DNA of 64,000 bases from Methylobacterium marchantiae (lineage in GTDB: Bacteria > Pseudomonadota > Alphaproteobacteria > Rhizobiales > Beijerinckiaceae). The stretch is taken from NCBI RefSeq assembly GCF_022179405.1, contig NZ_BPQT01000015.1, positions 124,001 to 188,000 on the forward strand, given 5' to 3'. The notes below the pieces were generated by a model. The model was not told where the DNA came from, made no database searches, and saw nothing but the letters and a program-made list of their open reading frames with translations. The position numbers and the translations under genes were made by a program. Below are positions 38,443 through 47,517 of the stretch, piece after piece. Position 1 is the first letter of the stretch. The number at the start of each line of letters is the position of its first letter.

Positions 38443-40509
38443 CTACTCCGCCGGAACGGCGGCCGGGCCGCCGCTCTCCAGCGCGGTCCAGCGATCGGCC
38501 CGGTAGGCCTTGACGCAGGCCATGATGCCGAAGGTGGCGATCGAGATCACGAGACCGACGAAGAGCACGGCGAGGGCCGCGTCGATCCGGTCATTGAAGA
38601 CGATCTTGTGCATGTCGGCCATGCTCTTGGCCGGTGCCAGCACCTTGTTCTCGGCGATGGCCGCCGAGAAGCGGTCGGCATGGGAGAGGAAGCCGATCTT
38701 CGGGTCGGCCGAGAAGATCTTCTGCCAGCCCGCCGTCAGCGTGCAGATGCAGAGCCACACGGTGGGGACGATCGTCACGAAGGCGTAGCGCTCGCGCTTC
38801 ATCTTGAAGATCACCACGGTGGCGAGCGTCAGGGCCACGGCGGCCAGCATCTGGTTCGAGATGCCGAAGAGCGGCCACAGGGTGTAGATGCCGCCGAGCG
38901 GATCGGTGACGCCCTGATAGAGGAAATAGCCCCAGGCGCCGACGCATAGCGCGGTGGCCAGGATGCTGGGCGCCCAGGCGGTGGTGTCCTTGAATGTCGG
39001 CGAGACGAGACCGAGCAGGTCCTGCAGCATGAAGCGGCCGGCACGCGTCCCCGCATCCACCGCGGTCAGGATGAACAGAGCCTCGAACAGGATGGCAAAG
39101 TGGTACCAGAACGCCATCATCGCCTTGCCGCCGATGGCCGAGGAGATGATGTGGGCCATGCCGACTGCGAGCGTCGGCGCGCCGCCGGCGCGGGAGATGA
39201 TCGAGTGCTCGCCGACATCCACGGCGGTCTGCGCGATCTCCGCGGCCGTGATCGTGAAGGCCGGGTCGAGTTTCGTCACCGCCGCGGCAGCGCTCTCGGG
39301 CGTGGTGCCCACGAGGCCGGCCGGCGAGTTCATGGTGAAGTAGATGCCCGGCTCGATCACGCTGGCCGAGACCAGCGCCATCACGGCGACGAAGCTCTCC
39401 ATGAGCATGCCGCCGTAGCCGATGAAGCGGGCATCCGACTCACGGTCGATCAGCTTCGGCGAGGTGCCGGAGGAGATCAGGGCGTGGAAGCCCGAGACCG
39501 CGCCGCAGGCGATGGTGATGAACAGGAACGGGAACAGCGTTCCGGCCCAGACCGGGCCGCTGCCGTCGACGAACTTGGTCACCGCCGGCATTTTCATGTG
39601 CGGGGCGACGTAGGCGATGCCCAGCGCCAAGCCGACGATGGTACCGATCTTGAGGAAGGTCGAGAGGTAGTCGCGCGGGGCGAGCAGGAGCCAGACCGGC
39701 AGGATCGAGGCGACGAAGCCGTAGCCGATCAGCATCCAGCACAGCTGCGTGCCGGTGAAGGTGAAGAACGGGCCCCAATAGGGATCGGCCGCGACGTTGC
39801 CGCCGTAGACGATGGCGAGCATCAGCAGGACGAAGCCGATGATCGAGACTTCGCCGACCTTTCCGGGGCGGATGTAGCGGGCATAGAGGCCCATTAGCAT
39901 CGCGATCGGGATCGTCGCCGCGACGGTGAACGTGCCCCACGGGCTCTCGGCGAGCGCCTTCACGACAATCATCGCCAGCACCGCCAGCAGGATCACCATG
40001 ATCATGAAGGTGCCGAACAGGGCGATCACGCCCGGGATGGTGCCGAGTTCGGCGCGGATCAGCTCGCCGAGCGAGCGGCCGTCGCGGCGCATGGAGATGA
40101 AGAGGACCATGAAGTCCTGCACGGCGCCCGCGAGCACCACGCCGGCCAGGATCCAGAGCAGGCCCGGCAGGTAGCCCATCTGCGCGGCAAGCACGGGCCC
40201 GACCAGGGGGCCGGCGCCGGCGATGGCGGCGAAGTGGTGGCCGAACAGCACGTTGCGGTTGGTCGGGACGTAATCCAGCCCGTCATTGTGCACGTGGGCC
40301 GGGGTCTTGCGGCCGTCATCGAGCCGCATCACCTTCTCGGAGATGAAGAGCGAGTAGTAGCGGTAGGCGATCAGGTAGACGCAGACCGCCGCCACGACGA
40401 TCCAGAGAGCATTCACGTTCTCGCCGCGGCTCGTTGCGACGATGGCGAGGGCGGCTGCCCCCAAGGCTCCGACCAGGGCCCATGGCCCGTGCTTCGATAC
40501 CGCGCTCAT
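38443..40509 (-). CDS. cstA: carbon starvation protein A, pyruvate/peptide transporter
   Basis: 688 residues with about 16-18 membrane segments. The CstA signature is present near the N-terminus (DYVPTNRNVLFGHHFAAIAGAGPLVGP). Family members BtsT and CstA of E. coli import pyruvate with protons, with a possible role in peptide use. In a methylotroph it could scavenge C3 acids. The gene is followed at once by the YbdD-type partner. GGAGCG lies before the ATG. The promoter is probably in the 170-bp gap before the convergent-free TPM gene; no operator was recognised. Confidence 0.95.
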   Translation of the reverse strand: MSAVSKHGPWALVGALGAAALAIVATSRGENVNALWIVVAAVCVYLIAYRYYSLFISEKVMRLDDGRKTPAHVHNDGLDYVPTNRNVLFGHHFAAIAGAGPLVGPVLAAQMGYLPGLLWILAGVVLAGAVQDFMVLFISMRRDGRSLGELIRAELGTIPGVIALFGTFMIMVILLAVLAMIVVKALAESPWGTFTVAATIPIAMLMGLYARYIRPGKVGEVSIIGFVLLMLAIVYGGNVAADPYWGPFFTFTGTQLCWMLIGYGFVASILPVWLLLAPRDYLSTFLKIGTIVGLALGIAYVAPHMKMPAVTKFVDGSGPVWAGTLFPFLFITIACGAVSGFHALISSGTSPKLIDRESDARFIGYGGMLMESFVAVMALVSASVIEPGIYFTMNSPAGLVGTTPESAAAAVTKLDPAFTITAAEIAQTAVDVGEHSIISRAGGAPTLAVGMAHIISSAIGGKAMMAFWYHFAILFEALFILTAVDAGTRAGRFMLQDLLGLVSPTFKDTTAWAPSILATALCVGAWGYFLYQGVTDPLGGIYTLWPLFGISNQMLAAVALTLATVVIFKMKRERYAFVTIVPTVWLCICTLTAGWQKIFSADPKIGFLSHADRFSAAIAENKVLAPAKSMADMHKIVFNDRIDAALAVLFVGLVISIATFGIMACVKAYRADRWTALESGGPAAVPAE

Positions 40510-40679
40510 GACGTCTCGCTCCAGCGACCCGTCCTTGCTAGCGGATCGTCAAGCCCCTTCTCGCGCAAAATTCACGACAGAGCCAGAGGCGAAAAATACA
40601 ATCCGGTGGGCGCTGTCAGTCGTGCCTGGTATCGGTCCAGAGCGGCGGCAATCTCGCCCGCTATCCGCCGTGGATCGTC

Positions 40680-41291
40680 TCACTCGGTGATGATCACCCG
40701 GTTCGGCAACTCGTCAACATCTCCGGGCTGACGTGGCAATTCCCGCGCAAGGATGGAGCCCATCGTCTGGACTGCAGCGACGAGTCCTTCGGATGCTTCG
40801 CCTCTTCTGAGCGAGGATAGCAGCGCATTGATGGTCGACGACCAGGCCGCCGGTGACACGCGCGACGCGATGCCCGAATCGGCGACGATCTCCGCATGGC
40901 CCTCCGCCACGGCGAGGTAGATGAGGATGCCCGTGCGCCGGCGCGTCCCGGCCAATCCGCGCGCGACGAATTCCCGCGATGCCGCTTCGTGCGCCCGTGC
41001 CCGGCGGATCGCGCGCGGAACCAGGGCGAGCCGCACCCCCGGATGCGTCGCGGCGGCGAGTGCGGCGAGCACGATCGCCGCCTGAGTGAGAGCGATCGCG
41101 GCGGCACTCAACTGCGTGAAAAGGATGAGCGGCCAGGGAATCGCGAGGCCAAGGGCCAAAGCTGGAACGAGGGCCGCCGATCGGTAGAGGCCGGCGCGCG
41201 CGGCCACGAGAACGACGATCTCCGCGGATGTCGTCGTCTCCGCTGCGGCGATCGCCTGGGCGATCCGCGTCCTGCCGGTCTCGGTCAGCAT
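40680..41291 (-). CDS. TPM-domain protein with two membrane segments
   Basis: 203 residues. The N-terminal TPM-type start (MLTETGRTRIAQAIAAAETTTSAEIVVLV) is followed by two hydrophobic segments (ALVPALALGLAIPWPLILF and AAIVLAALAA) and a TPM C-terminal half (TGILIYLAVAEGHAEIVADSGIA). It is the third gene of a LemA-TPM-TPM unit and starts within two bases of the previous stop. These sets are common in bacteria; a membrane-quality or envelope-stress role is suspected. Confidence 0.85.
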   Translation of the reverse strand: MLTETGRTRIAQAIAAAETTTSAEIVVLVAARAGLYRSAALVPALALGLAIPWPLILFTQLSAAAIALTQAAIVLAALAAATHPGVRLALVPRAIRRARAHEAASREFVARGLAGTRRRTGILIYLAVAEGHAEIVADSGIASRVSPAAWSSTINALLSSLRRGEASEGLVAAVQTMGSILARELPRQPGDVDELPNRVIITE

Positions 41292-41292
41292 C

Positions 41293-42084
41293 CTACCAAT
41301 CCCCGGAGGCGCCGCCTCCCCCAGACGAGCCGCCTCCACCGGAGAAGCCACCGCCGCCACCGCCGAAGCCGCCCGATACGCCGCCGCTCCATCCGCCCGA
41401 GGACGGACCGGGCAGGACGATGAAGCGGCCGCCACGCCGACCGCGGTTCATCCGGTACACGACGAACAGGATGACCAGGAACAGGATGATGAACCCGATG
41501 ACATGGGTCGGCTCGGCCTCGTCGCCGCGCACCTTGCCCTTGCGCTGCCACTCGTCCGCATCGCCGGAAAGGATCGACAGCATGGCGTCGATGCCGGCCT
41601 TGATGCCGCCGCCGTAGTCGCCCGCCTTGAAGCGCGGGGCGATGGCGGTGGTGATAATGACCTTCGAGAGGGCGTCGGTCAGCGCTCCTTCGAAGCCGTA
41701 GCCCACTTCGATCCGCACCTTGCGGTCGTTGGGTGCCACGATGAGGAGCGCGCCGTTATTGGTCTTGGCCTGGCCGATGGCCCAGGACCGGAACAGCCGG
41801 TTGCCGTAATCCTCGATGGTCAGACCCTGAAGGCTCGGCACGGTCGCGACCACGACCTGATCCGACGTCTTGTCCTCATAGGCCTTCAGCTGCGCCTCGA
41901 GCCCGGATTTCTCCTCCGGCTTCAGGATGCCGGCGGCGTCGACCACCCGGCCGCTGAGGGCCGGAAACACCGGCTCGGCGGCCAGGGAGACCCCGGCGAG
42001 AAACAGGGCGCTCCCCGCCACGATGACGACGAGCGCCAGCAGCGGCGCGAGTCCACTCCGTCGCAAGGCTTCGGCCCCGGTCAC
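41293..42084 (-). CDS. YgcG-type TPM phosphatase-fold protein, Gly/Ser-rich tail
   Basis: 263 residues. Signal peptide or anchor at the N-terminus, TPM domain at about 40-165 (VVDAAGILKPEEKSGLEAQL, then VRIEVGYGFEGALTDA), one membrane helix (PTHVIGFIILFLVILFVVYRM) and a glycine/serine-rich tail ending SGDW. This is the classical YgcG layout. The plant homologue of the TPM domain helps repair photosystem II; bacterial roles are unclear. GTG start at 42084, four bases after LemA's stop. Middle gene of the operon. Confidence 0.92.
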   Translation of the reverse strand: MTGAEALRRSGLAPLLALVVIVAGSALFLAGVSLAAEPVFPALSGRVVDAAGILKPEEKSGLEAQLKAYEDKTSDQVVVATVPSLQGLTIEDYGNRLFRSWAIGQAKTNNGALLIVAPNDRKVRIEVGYGFEGALTDALSKVIITTAIAPRFKAGDYGGGIKAGIDAMLSILSGDADEWQRKGKVRGDEAEPTHVIGFIILFLVILFVVYRMNRGRRGGRFIVLPGPSSGGWSGGVSGGFGGGGGGFSGGGGSSGGGGASGDW

Positions 42085-42088
42085 CGGC

Positions 42089-42742
42089 CTAGAACTTCAC
42101 GGTCGGCGGCCTGTCCGAGTTGGGCGTCGCGGAGAACGTCTCCATCGGCTTGGCTTCGGGGTAGAACCATGCGGCGATCCAGCGGCCCGGAATGGTGCGG
42201 ACCTCGGTGTTGTAGGCCTGGACCGCCCCGATATAGTCGCGCCGCGCCACAGCGATCCGGTTCTCGGTGCCTTCGAGCTGTGATTGCAGGGCGAGGAAGT
42301 TCTGGTTCGACTTGAGATCGGGATACCGTTCCACGGTCACGAGGAGGCGGCCGAGGGCACCGGACAGGTTGTTCTGCGCGTCCTGGAATTCCTTGAACTT
42401 CTGCGGATCGGTGACGGTGGAGGCATCGACCTTCACGCTCGATGCCTTGGCGCGTGCCTCCGTGACGCCGACGAGAACGTCCTTCTCCTGCTGCGCATAG
42501 CCTTTCACCGTCTCGACGAGGTTCGGGATCAGGTCGGCGCGGCGCTGGTACTGGTTTTGCACCTCGCTCCACGAGGATTTGGCACTCTCCTCGAGCGTCG
42601 GTACCCGGTTGATCGCGCCGCAGCCCGAGAGCGTCGTGGCCAGGGCCACGGCCACGAGGGCGGACCGCATCCGGCGGAACACCGAGGAGCGGGGTGCCCG
42701 CTCGAACGTTTCGGTGGCGTCGGGACGCAGGACAGTCAACAT
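42089..42742 (-). CDS. lemA: LemA family lipoprotein
   Basis: 217 residues. After a 25-residue basic N-tail a lipoprotein-like signal ends in TLSGCGAINR (Cys near residue 41). The LemA helical domain follows (SWSEVQNQYQRRADLIPNLVETVKGYAQQEKDVL, then LVTVERYPDLKSNQNFLALQ), with the family C-terminus IPGRWIAAWFYPEAKP. LemA proteins have an N-out, membrane-anchored helical bundle of unknown function. It is the first gene of the three-gene unit; AAGGAG lies before the ATG. Confidence 0.93.
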   Translation of the reverse strand: MLTVLRPDATETFERAPRSSVFRRMRSALVAVALATTLSGCGAINRVPTLEESAKSSWSEVQNQYQRRADLIPNLVETVKGYAQQEKDVLVGVTEARAKASSVKVDASTVTDPQKFKEFQDAQNNLSGALGRLLVTVERYPDLKSNQNFLALQSQLEGTENRIAVARRDYIGAVQAYNTEVRTIPGRWIAAWFYPEAKPMETFSATPNSDRPPTVKF

Positions 42743-42964
42743 CGGGATCTCCTTGTAACCGGACACGACGTGGTCGACGGGCGCGGCATCGCCGCACGAT
42801 CGGTCCGGCAGCCTTCGGGCAGATAGGGTCGCGATCCCTCGCCAGAAAGGCCATTGTGCCGCTCCACCGCGACAAAACCCCGCTCGCATCCGACGGCATT
42901 CTAAAGCGGGACGCTCCCGGCGTGCAGGTTGACAAGCAACCGTGCTTGGGTCGCTGTGCCGGCC

Positions 42965-43270
42965 ATGGATGACGATGCACCTGCCCCACAGGTCGAGAAG
43001 CCCAGAGTTTCCATCACCTACTGCACGCAGTGCCAGTGGCTCCTGCGTGCCGGCTGGATGGCGCAGGAGCTCCTTTCCACCTTCCGCGACGAAATCGGCG
43101 AGGTCGCCCTCGTGCCCGGTACCGGCGGCGTCTTCGTGATCGCGTGCGGAGCCGAAACGATCTGGGATCGGACGCGGGACGGGGGTTTCCCCGACGTGAA
43201 AACCTTGAAGCAGCGCGTCCGCGATCGGCTCGCGCCGTCCCGGGACCTCGGTCACATCGACAGGTCATGA
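42965..43270 (+). CDS. SelT/SelW/SelH family protein (Cys form)
   Basis: 101 residues. Thioredoxin-like fold with CxxC at C20-C23 (ITYCTQCQWLLRAGWMAQELLST); animal SelW has Sec in place of the second Cys. The other landmark is the GGVFVIACGAETIWDRTRDGGFPDVK segment. These are small redox proteins; bacterial members have no known partner. The stop overlaps the ATG of the downstream kinase (ATGA), which is unusual and suggests a functional pair. Confidence 0.9.
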   Translation: MDDDAPAPQVEKPRVSITYCTQCQWLLRAGWMAQELLSTFRDEIGEVALVPGTGGVFVIACGAETIWDRTRDGGFPDVKTLKQRVRDRLAPSRDLGHIDRS

Positions 43271-45495
43271 GCGTCGACACGAAGAGCGAGACGGAGCCGA
43301 CTTCCGGCGCGAAGACCGGCGGCGGATGGCAGGCGACGAGGCTGGGACGCCTGGTCGCGCGCATCCGGCAGCGCGGCTTCTCGACCCAGGTCTACCTGAT
43401 CGCCCTGGTCGTGGCGCTGATCGGGCCCGGGCTGCTGTTCACGGCGATTCTGCTCGTTCGTTACGCCGGAACCGAACGGGCTCGGTTCGAGCAGGATGCG
43501 CGCGAAAACGTTCGCGGCGTCGCCCTCTCGATCGACCGCGACACGGCGGGGCTCGTCTCCGTCCTGCAGACCCTGGCGACCTCGCCCCGGCTGAAGGACG
43601 CCGAGTTCGAGAATTTCGACGCGCAGGCCCGGCTCGTCCGCGAAACCGTCGGCCTCGACATCCTGTTGCGCCGCCCCGACGGGCAGCAATTGGTGAACAC
43701 GTCGGTACCGCGCGGGGCACCGATGCCGAAGACCACCCTCCCCTTCGATCGCGAGATCGCCTCGGGCACGCAGCGCGCGATGATCTCCGGCATCCTCTCG
43801 GGGAGCATGCCCGACCGCGCGACCTATGCCATCGCTGTTCCGGTCCTGAACGAGGGCGAGGTCGTCTACCTCCTGAGCTTCATGGCGCCGGTGAACCGAC
43901 TCCAGGGAATCCTCGGGCGCGAATACGTGCCGGGCTGGACGACGGGCGTTTCGGACCGTGACGGGATCGCCCTCGCCCGCATTCCCGACCCGGCATCGAT
44001 CGTGGGACGCCCCCGGCTGGCGACGCTTCGCCAGCGCCAGACCGAGACGCCGGGGGTCTGGGAGGGCAAGGACTTCAACATGCGGCCCGTCACGGTGGTC
44101 GAGGCGCGCTCGCGCCTCACCGGCTGGACGGTGAGTGCCGTGATCCCGAAAGCGCTCGTGGAGGCACGGCTGCGCGGCTGGATCTGGGCCTTCACCGGAT
44201 TCGGGTTCCTCGTCCTCGCCACCTCGTCGATCCTCGCGATCAATCTCTGGTCCAAGGTCTCGCAGCCGCTTCGCCGGCTCGTGGCCACCGGGCCGGCCCT
44301 CGCCCGGGGAGAGGCGATCCCGCGCATCACCTCGCCGATCCACGAGATCCGTCGCCTCGGAGACGTTCTGGCGGATGCGTCCCTGCGCCTGCGCACCCGA
44401 AGCGAGGAGCGCGACAAGGCCCTCGCCGAGACGGAACGCGGCCTCTCGGCCCTGCGCGAGAGCGAGGCCAGGTTCCGGCACATGGCGGATTCCGCCCCCG
44501 CCTTGATCTGGATGACCGATGAGACGTCCGAGATCAGTTTCGCCAACATGCATTTCGACCACCTGTTCGGAAAGCCGGCGACCGCGCTCGCGGCCGGCGG
44601 ATGGCAGACGATCGTCCATCCCGACGACCTGCCGGCCTTCTCGGCCAAGCTCTCCGAGGCTTTCGCCGACCGGGTCTCGGTCAGGGCGGAGGTGCGGGTG
44701 GTGGATCGCGAGGGCGAGGTGCGGTGGCTACGCTGCGAGGGCGTGCCCCGGCTCGACGATACCGGGACCTTCCTCGGCTATACCGGCTGCAACGTCGACA
44801 TCACCGATGCCAAGCGCGCGGAGGAGCACCTGCTGCTGCTCATCCATGAGCTCAACCACCGGGTGAAGAACACCCTTGCCACCGTCCAATCCATCGCGAT
44901 CCAGTCTCTGCGCGGCCTCGACACGGCGGAAGCCGCCGCGGCGAAGGCGGCGTTCGAGGCGAGGCTCCTAGCGCTGGCGCGGGTCCATGACGTTCTGACG
45001 CGCGAGAGTTGGGACGGTGCGGAACTCGGAAACGTAGTGGCCGACGCCATCGCCCCACTCGACTCCGCCGGTGCGAGTTCCTCACGCTTCATCGTGTCTG
45101 GGCCGCATCTTCGTCTGCCGCCCCGGCTCGCCCTCTCCATCGCCATGGCTCTTCACGAACTCGGCACCAATGCGGTCAAGTACGGCTCGCTCTCGCGGGA
45201 GGGGGGCACGGTGACGATCGCCTGGACGGTCGAGAGAGGAGAGGAGACGCGGCTGCTTCTGCGCTGGAGTGAGAGCGGCGGCCCCCCGGTGACGCAGCCG
45301 ACCCGAACCGGCTTCGGCTCCCGCCTCATCGAACGCAGTCTCGCCCGCGAACTCGCCGGCGAGGTCCAGCTCCTGTTCGTGGCGAGCGGCGTGGTCTGCT
45401 CGATCGAGGCGCCCGTGCCTCCCCCGACATTGCTCGAACGTATGGCCAGCCTGGCCCCGCCTCAGACCGCCCGGCCCCTTCCGCGCTCGGCCTGA
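43267..45495 (+). CDS. membrane-bound HWE-family sensor histidine kinase
   Basis: 742 residues. Two membrane segments (about 40-61 and 300-322) enclose a periplasmic Cache-type sensor. Then a HAMP-like linker, a PAS/PAC domain (RFRHMADSAPALIWMTDETSEISFANMHF, about 400-515) and a kinase core: phospho-His in HELNHRVKNTLATVQSIA and the ATPase with LHELGTNAVKYG and the WxE-type signature RWSESGG. This is HWE/HisKA_2 chemistry, common in alphaproteobacteria; the output regulator is not adjacent. Start ATG 43267 overlaps the SelW-like gene. Confidence 0.93.
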   Translation: MSVDTKSETEPTSGAKTGGGWQATRLGRLVARIRQRGFSTQVYLIALVVALIGPGLLFTAILLVRYAGTERARFEQDARENVRGVALSIDRDTAGLVSVLQTLATSPRLKDAEFENFDAQARLVRETVGLDILLRRPDGQQLVNTSVPRGAPMPKTTLPFDREIASGTQRAMISGILSGSMPDRATYAIAVPVLNEGEVVYLLSFMAPVNRLQGILGREYVPGWTTGVSDRDGIALARIPDPASIVGRPRLATLRQRQTETPGVWEGKDFNMRPVTVVEARSRLTGWTVSAVIPKALVEARLRGWIWAFTGFGFLVLATSSILAINLWSKVSQPLRRLVATGPALARGEAIPRITSPIHEIRRLGDVLADASLRLRTRSEERDKALAETERGLSALRESEARFRHMADSAPALIWMTDETSEISFANMHFDHLFGKPATALAAGGWQTIVHPDDLPAFSAKLSEAFADRVSVRAEVRVVDREGEVRWLRCEGVPRLDDTGTFLGYTGCNVDITDAKRAEEHLLLLIHELNHRVKNTLATVQSIAIQSLRGLDTAEAAAAKAAFEARLLALARVHDVLTRESWDGAELGNVVADAIAPLDSAGASSSRFIVSGPHLRLPPRLALSIAMALHELGTNAVKYGSLSREGGTVTIAWTVERGEETRLLLRWSESGGPPVTQPTRTGFGSRLIERSLARELAGEVQLLFVASGVVCSIEAPVPPPTLLERMASLAPPQTARPLPRSA

Positions 45496-46008
45496 CGAGG
45501 AAGCCCACTGACCAGCGGCGCTTGCTTCCGCGAGCGTTCCGACGAAGCACTATCGTGGGCGGCGTCTCGCCGAATGGGACAATCGCCCGGACTGAAGAGC
45601 ATGAGACCTTTCTCACGCCAGGATTGAGTCCTGCGGTCTATTCGCAATGTCAGTATCTCATTTCGAAATATCGAGGGCTCGAGTGCCGTGGCGGGAGCGG
45701 TTTTGCTGAGTTGTATTGCGCTGGTACGTTGATTTCTGCGAATTTTACTTCGATGTCTCTAGAGTAAGATTTTGCAGGCTAATCAATATATCGAATCTGC
45801 TGAATTTTATGTAAGTCGTGGCTCGTAGCGATGTCTGATCAAAAATGGTCATATTATTCATGTTCGAAATTGCGATATCTCGATCGCAGCGCAGCATGAA
45901 TATTTGCTTCCTTCCGCGCTTTTCGCTGAAGAAAAGCTGAGTGCTAAGGTGCTATTAAGCAATTGGCCTTAAAGCTTTCTGGATCGACGGTTCCAGGATC
46001 CTATTTCG
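45496..46008. other. 513-bp intergenic region, AT-rich from about 45630
   Basis: No supported gene. The first 120 bp keep genome-like GC; from about 45630 to 46000 the DNA is clearly AT-richer than the rest of the window (apart from 50.4-51.8 kb), with short homopolymers and poly-A/T tracts. It separates the kinase from the chemoreceptor and probably holds the promoter of the latter. No inverted repeat long enough to name an operator was found. Confidence 0.5.
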
Positions 46009-47385
46009 ATGATCGGCTTTTCCCGCAAGCGTCACGTGACTGAACAGCCTGCAATGCCTGACGCGGCTTCGCAGGCCTTGGCCGAAGACGCTCGCCTGTG
46101 CATTGCCGTCGAGGCACTGATGTCGAGCCAGGGGCTCGCCGCGGTCGACCTGCCGGAAGGTAAGCTCAAAGCGTCCCTCGAGCGGCTACATCATCGTGGG
46201 GCGGAGGACAATCATCGCAATCTGTCGTCCATCGCCTCCATGTCGAAGGAAGCGTCCGAAGCGGCCATCAATATCGGCTGGATGACCTACGACGTCGGCG
46301 AAGTCGCCCGTTCCACGCAGACCATCGCCGGTGCCACCGAAGAGATGGCGGCATCCATCGCCGAAGTCTCCCAGACCTCCGATACGGTCGTCACCGTCGC
46401 CCAGGACGCCCTGACCGCCATGAGCGCCTGTATCGGCGACGGGCGCGAGGCGAAATCCGCCATGCAGGAGATCGCTGCCCGGACCTCGCTGATCTCCGAC
46501 CGCGTCGTGGTACTGGAGCGGGCCATCGCTCAGATCGAAATCATGGCCACCGCCATCGCGTCGATTTCTGCCCAGACCAACCTGCTCGCGCTGAACGCGA
46601 CCATCGAGGCGGCACGGGCAGGCGAGGCCGGGCGCGGCTTCTCCGTCGTCGCGGCGGAGGTCAAATCGCTCTCCGCGCAGACCGCGAAGTCGACGGGCGA
46701 AATCCGCGGCCTTCTCAGCACCCTGACGGCCGAGATGGGAGCGATCTCGATCGCCGTCGACGAGAGCCGCAGCGCCGTGAACTCCGGCCGCGCCATCGTC
46801 GAGCAGCTGGAAATGCGCGTCGAGCAGACCAACGAGCGGATCTCCCAGGCGAGCGACCTGAACCAGGCGATCTCGCAGATGCTGGGTCAGCAGCGCTCCG
46901 CCACGGCCGAGATTTCCACCAGCGTCCAGAGCATCGCCGGCAAGGCCGCCAAGACCCATGAGGAGATCGACAAGATCACGACCCGCCTCGTGAAGGCGGA
47001 GAGCTTCGGGCGCAGCGCGCTCGCGGCGGAAAGCCACCGCGTCGCCGCCTATGGCCTCGTCACCCTGCCGGCCGATATCGGCATGTGGAAGCGCAAGCTC
47101 GCGCGCATCCTCGTCGGCCTCGCTCCGGCGGATGCCGCCGACGCGACGATGCTCGGCCGGCCCGATCACAGCGTCTGCACCGAGCTGAAGAGCGGCCCGC
47201 TGCGCGACCATCCGTCCCTCGGCCGCCTGGCGGCCGCGGAGAGGACGGCGCTCGAGGAGGCGGCCAAGATGGTCGCCGCCGTCGCCGCGAACAACTGGGA
47301 CATCGGCACCCCGGCCTACCAAGCCGCCACCGCCGCCATGAAGGACATGCTCGGCGCCGCCAACGAGACGCGCGGCATCAAATAG
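46009..47385 (+). CDS. soluble chemoreceptor (MCP) with degenerate CZB-like tail
   Basis: 458 residues and no membrane segment, so a cytoplasmic receptor. A short N-terminal region of unknown fold is followed by a long signalling coil with the hairpin tip [37 protein letters not shown] (about 184-222) that binds CheA and CheW. The C-terminus (about 355-450) resembles a CZB zinc domain: [10 protein letters not shown] at 359 and DHSVC at 386-390. CZB needs three His and one Cys; only one His-Cys pair is kept. It may sense something other than zinc or HOCl. Confidence 0.88.
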   Translation: MIGFSRKRHVTEQPAMPDAASQALAEDARLCIAVEALMSSQGLAAVDLPEGKLKASLERLHHRGAEDNHRNLSSIASMSKEASEAAINIGWMTYDVGEVARSTQTIAGATEEMAASIAEVSQTSDTVVTVAQDALTAMSACIGDGREAKSAMQEIAARTSLISDRVVVLERAIAQIEIMATAIASISAQTNLLALNATIEAARAGEAGRGFSVVAAEVKSLSAQTAKSTGEIRGLLSTLTAEMGAISIAVDESRSAVNSGRAIVEQLEMRVEQTNERISQASDLNQAISQMLGQQRSATAEISTSVQSIAGKAAKTHEEIDKITTRLVKAESFGRSALAAESHRVAAYGLVTLPADIGMWKRKLARILVGLAPADAADATMLGRPDHSVCTELKSGPLRDHPSLGRLAAAERTALEEAAKMVAAVAANNWDIGTPAYQAATAAMKDMLGAANETRGIK

Positions 47386-47436
47386 GCCGGGATTTCCGCT
47401 CGTCGCGGGCGGTCTCTCTTCGAAACCTTCGGCAGT

Positions 47437-47471
47437 CGCACGGTCGGCCCCTTGTTGCCGACCGTGCGTTT
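47437..47471 (+). terminator. intrinsic terminator after the chemoreceptor gene
   Basis: Perfect 12-bp stem CGCACGGTCGGC / GCCGACCGTGCG with an 8-nt loop, followed by TTTCG. The T-run is short, but the stem is very stable. It lies 52 bp after the receptor's stop. Confidence 0.75.
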
Positions 47472-47517
47472 CGTCATGGCTTGGGCTCGACGCCACGATA
47501 GAGCCCGAGCCGTCTCC

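Noticed and set aside
45954-45974. CtrA-type site (TTAA pairs) upstream of the chemoreceptor gene
   Set aside because: The two TTAA elements are 10 bp apart instead of 7.
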